The notes under the pieces: model-generated
The model's database searches: none
Told to the model about the DNA's origin: nothing
What the model saw: only the letters and a program-made list of their open reading frames with translations
Shown here: positions 5,160 through 6,194 of the stretch, piece by piece
Layout: each line of letters begins with the position of its first letter
How positions within the stretch are numbered: the stretch's first letter is position 1
Assembly: GCA_023424135.1 (NCBI GenBank)
Contig: JAFAEH010000060.1
Coordinates: 1-6,194 of the forward strand
Reading direction: 5' to 3'
Source of the DNA: Actinomycetes bacterium
GTDB lineage: Bacteria > Actinomycetota > Actinomycetes > Actinomycetales > Cellulomonadaceae
Length of the DNA: 6,194 nucleotides
Made by a program: the position numbers and the translations under genes

Positions 5160-6194
5160 TCACAGGCCGAGCTCGTCGAGCACCGGCAGCCCCGCGCGGA
5201 CGACCGCGCGTGCGTCGGCGGCGGACGGTGCGTCGGCGGCGCGTCGTGCCAGCACGCGGCACGTCGCGAGGTCCGTCGCCGCGAGCACGGTCGCGACGTC
5301 CGGCAGGGCGCGGGGCGTCATCGACAGCGACGTCACACCGAGCCCGACGAGCACGACGGCCAGCGCCGGGTCCGCGGCAGCCTCGCCGCACACGCCGACC
5401 GGTCGGCCCTGCGCGGCACCGCCGAGCGCGGTCGCCTCGACCAGGTGCAGCACGGCCGGCTGCCACGCGTCGGACAGCCCGGCGACCGCGCCCAGCAGGC
5501 GGTCGGCGGCCATCGTGTACTGCGTGAGGTCGTTGGTGCCGATGCTCGCGAACTGCGCGTGCGCCAGCAGCGGCCCGGCCAGCAGCGCCGCGCTGGGCAC
5601 CTCGACCATGATCCCCGCGGTGGCGAGCCCGTGCCGCGCGCACGCGGCGACGAACCGCTCGGTCTCGTCGACGGTCGCGACCATCGGTGCCATGACCCAC
5701 GTCGTCGTCCCGGGGTGCGCGGCGGCGGCGCGCGCGATCGCGGTGAGCTGGTCCTCGAGCACGTCGGGACGCTCGTCGGCGACGCGCAGACCCCGCACGC
5801 CCAGCGCGGGGTTCGCCTCGGGGGCGGCGTGCAGGAACGGCAGCGGCTTGTCCGCGCCCGCGTCGAGCGTGCGCACGACGACCTTGCGGCCCTCGAACGC
5901 GGCGAGCACGCGTGCGTAGGCGGCCGTCTGCTCCTCGACGTCCGGTGCGCTCGCACGGTCGAGGAACGCGAACTCCGTGCGGAACAGCCCGACGCCCTGC
6001 GCACCCGAGTCCGCCGCGGCCTGCGCGTCCGCCGGGTCGCCGACGTTCGCGAGCAGCTCGACCCGGTGCCCGTCGGCCGTGCGGCCGTCGCCGTCGAAGA
6101 CCCGCACGGCGGAGGCGAGCGCACGCACGCGCGCGACGGCGTCGTCCGACGGGTCGGGCGTGACGGTGCCCGCGGCGCCGTCGACGAGCAGCAC
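5160..6194 (-). CDS. ptsI: PTS enzyme I (PEP-protein phosphotransferase), C-terminal part
   Basis: The gene runs off the right edge; the visible 344-345 residues are the PEP-binding TIM-barrel domain and part of the linker, about 60% of a typical 570-residue EI. EI transfers phosphate from PEP to HPr, the first step of sugar uptake by the PTS, in the cytoplasm as a dimer. Numbered within the fragment, the PEP-site residues are all present: Arg72 (GLFRTEFAFLDR), Arg108 (VVVRTLDAG), Arg134 (LGVRGLRV), Glu198 (MVEVPSAA) and Asp222 (GTNDLTQYT) for Mg2+, Arg232, and Cys269 (VGVCGEAAADP) as the proton donor. The phosphorylated His and the HPr-binding domain lie outside the window. The GTG codon at the very edge (6194-6192) is an internal Val, not a start. 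It ends 73 bp before glbO on the same strand. Confidence 0.95.
   Translation of the reverse strand: MLLVDGAAGTVTPDPSDDAVARVRALASAVRVFDGDGRTADGHRVELLANVGDPADAQAAADSGAQGVGLFRTEFAFLDRASAPDVEEQTAAYARVLAAFEGRKVVVRTLDAGADKPLPFLHAAPEANPALGVRGLRVADERPDVLEDQLTAIARAAAAHPGTTTWVMAPMVATVDETERFVAACARHGLATAGIMVEVPSAALLAGPLLAHAQFASIGTNDLTQYTMAADRLLGAVAGLSDAWQPAVLHLVEATALGGAAQGRPVGVCGEAAADPALAVVLVGLGVTSLSMTPRALPDVATVLAATDLATCRVLARRAADAPSAADARAVVRAGLPVLDELGL

Noticed and set aside
3605..5527. A 640-codon open frame on the plus strand, antisense to tesB, glbO and part of ptsI
   Set aside because: It is Arg/Val/His-rich with no recognisable domain, and it mirrors three genes whose active-site residues are intact on the other strand. 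Long antisense frames are expected at this GC content because stop codons are rare.

Overview
The window is very GC-rich, with G or C at nearly every third codon position. Its gene content is a PTS enzyme I, a group II truncated hemoglobin of the mycobacterial trHbO type, a eukaryotic-like topoisomerase IB, and an SDR protein with a C-terminal DUF2867-like region. Together these point to a high-GC actinobacterium, most like Cellulomonas and its relatives in the Micrococcales. The genus is inferred from style and content, not proven.

Layout. Positions 1-154 hold what is probably the tail of a plus-strand gene cut by the left edge; the reading frame is ambiguous. A single-domain hot-dog thioesterase follows on the plus strand (245-739). 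Everything to the right is on the minus strand, so the transcribed order runs right to left: ptsI (cut by the right edge, 6194-5160), glbO (5086-4703), tesB (4696-3734), topoisomerase IB (3666-2674) and the SDR/DUF2867 protein (2468-720). The plus-strand thioesterase and the SDR gene converge, and their coding ends overlap by 20 bp.

How the genes relate. glbO and tesB are separated by only 6 bp, and the tesB ribosome-binding site lies in the end of glbO, so they are almost certainly cotranscribed. ptsI and the topoisomerase gene lie 73 bp and 67 bp away on the same strand and may belong to the same transcript. The SDR gene is set apart by a 205 bp non-coding gap, so it probably has its own promoter. 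The two thioesterases belong to different hot-dog subfamilies (single 4HBT-type and double TesB-type) and both should hydrolyse acyl-CoAs. The globin handles O2 or related ligands. EI feeds phosphate from PEP into sugar uptake. These are housekeeping or accessory metabolic genes, not an obvious defence or mobile system.

The least ordinary stretch is the gap at 2469-2673. It carries two 40 bp direct repeats (37 of 40 identical), each containing a 13 bp palindrome. Between and after them lie dense G-runs that fit G-quadruplex patterns, the second ending directly at the topoisomerase stop codon. I see no RNA genes, CRISPR array, insertion sequence or prophage genes.
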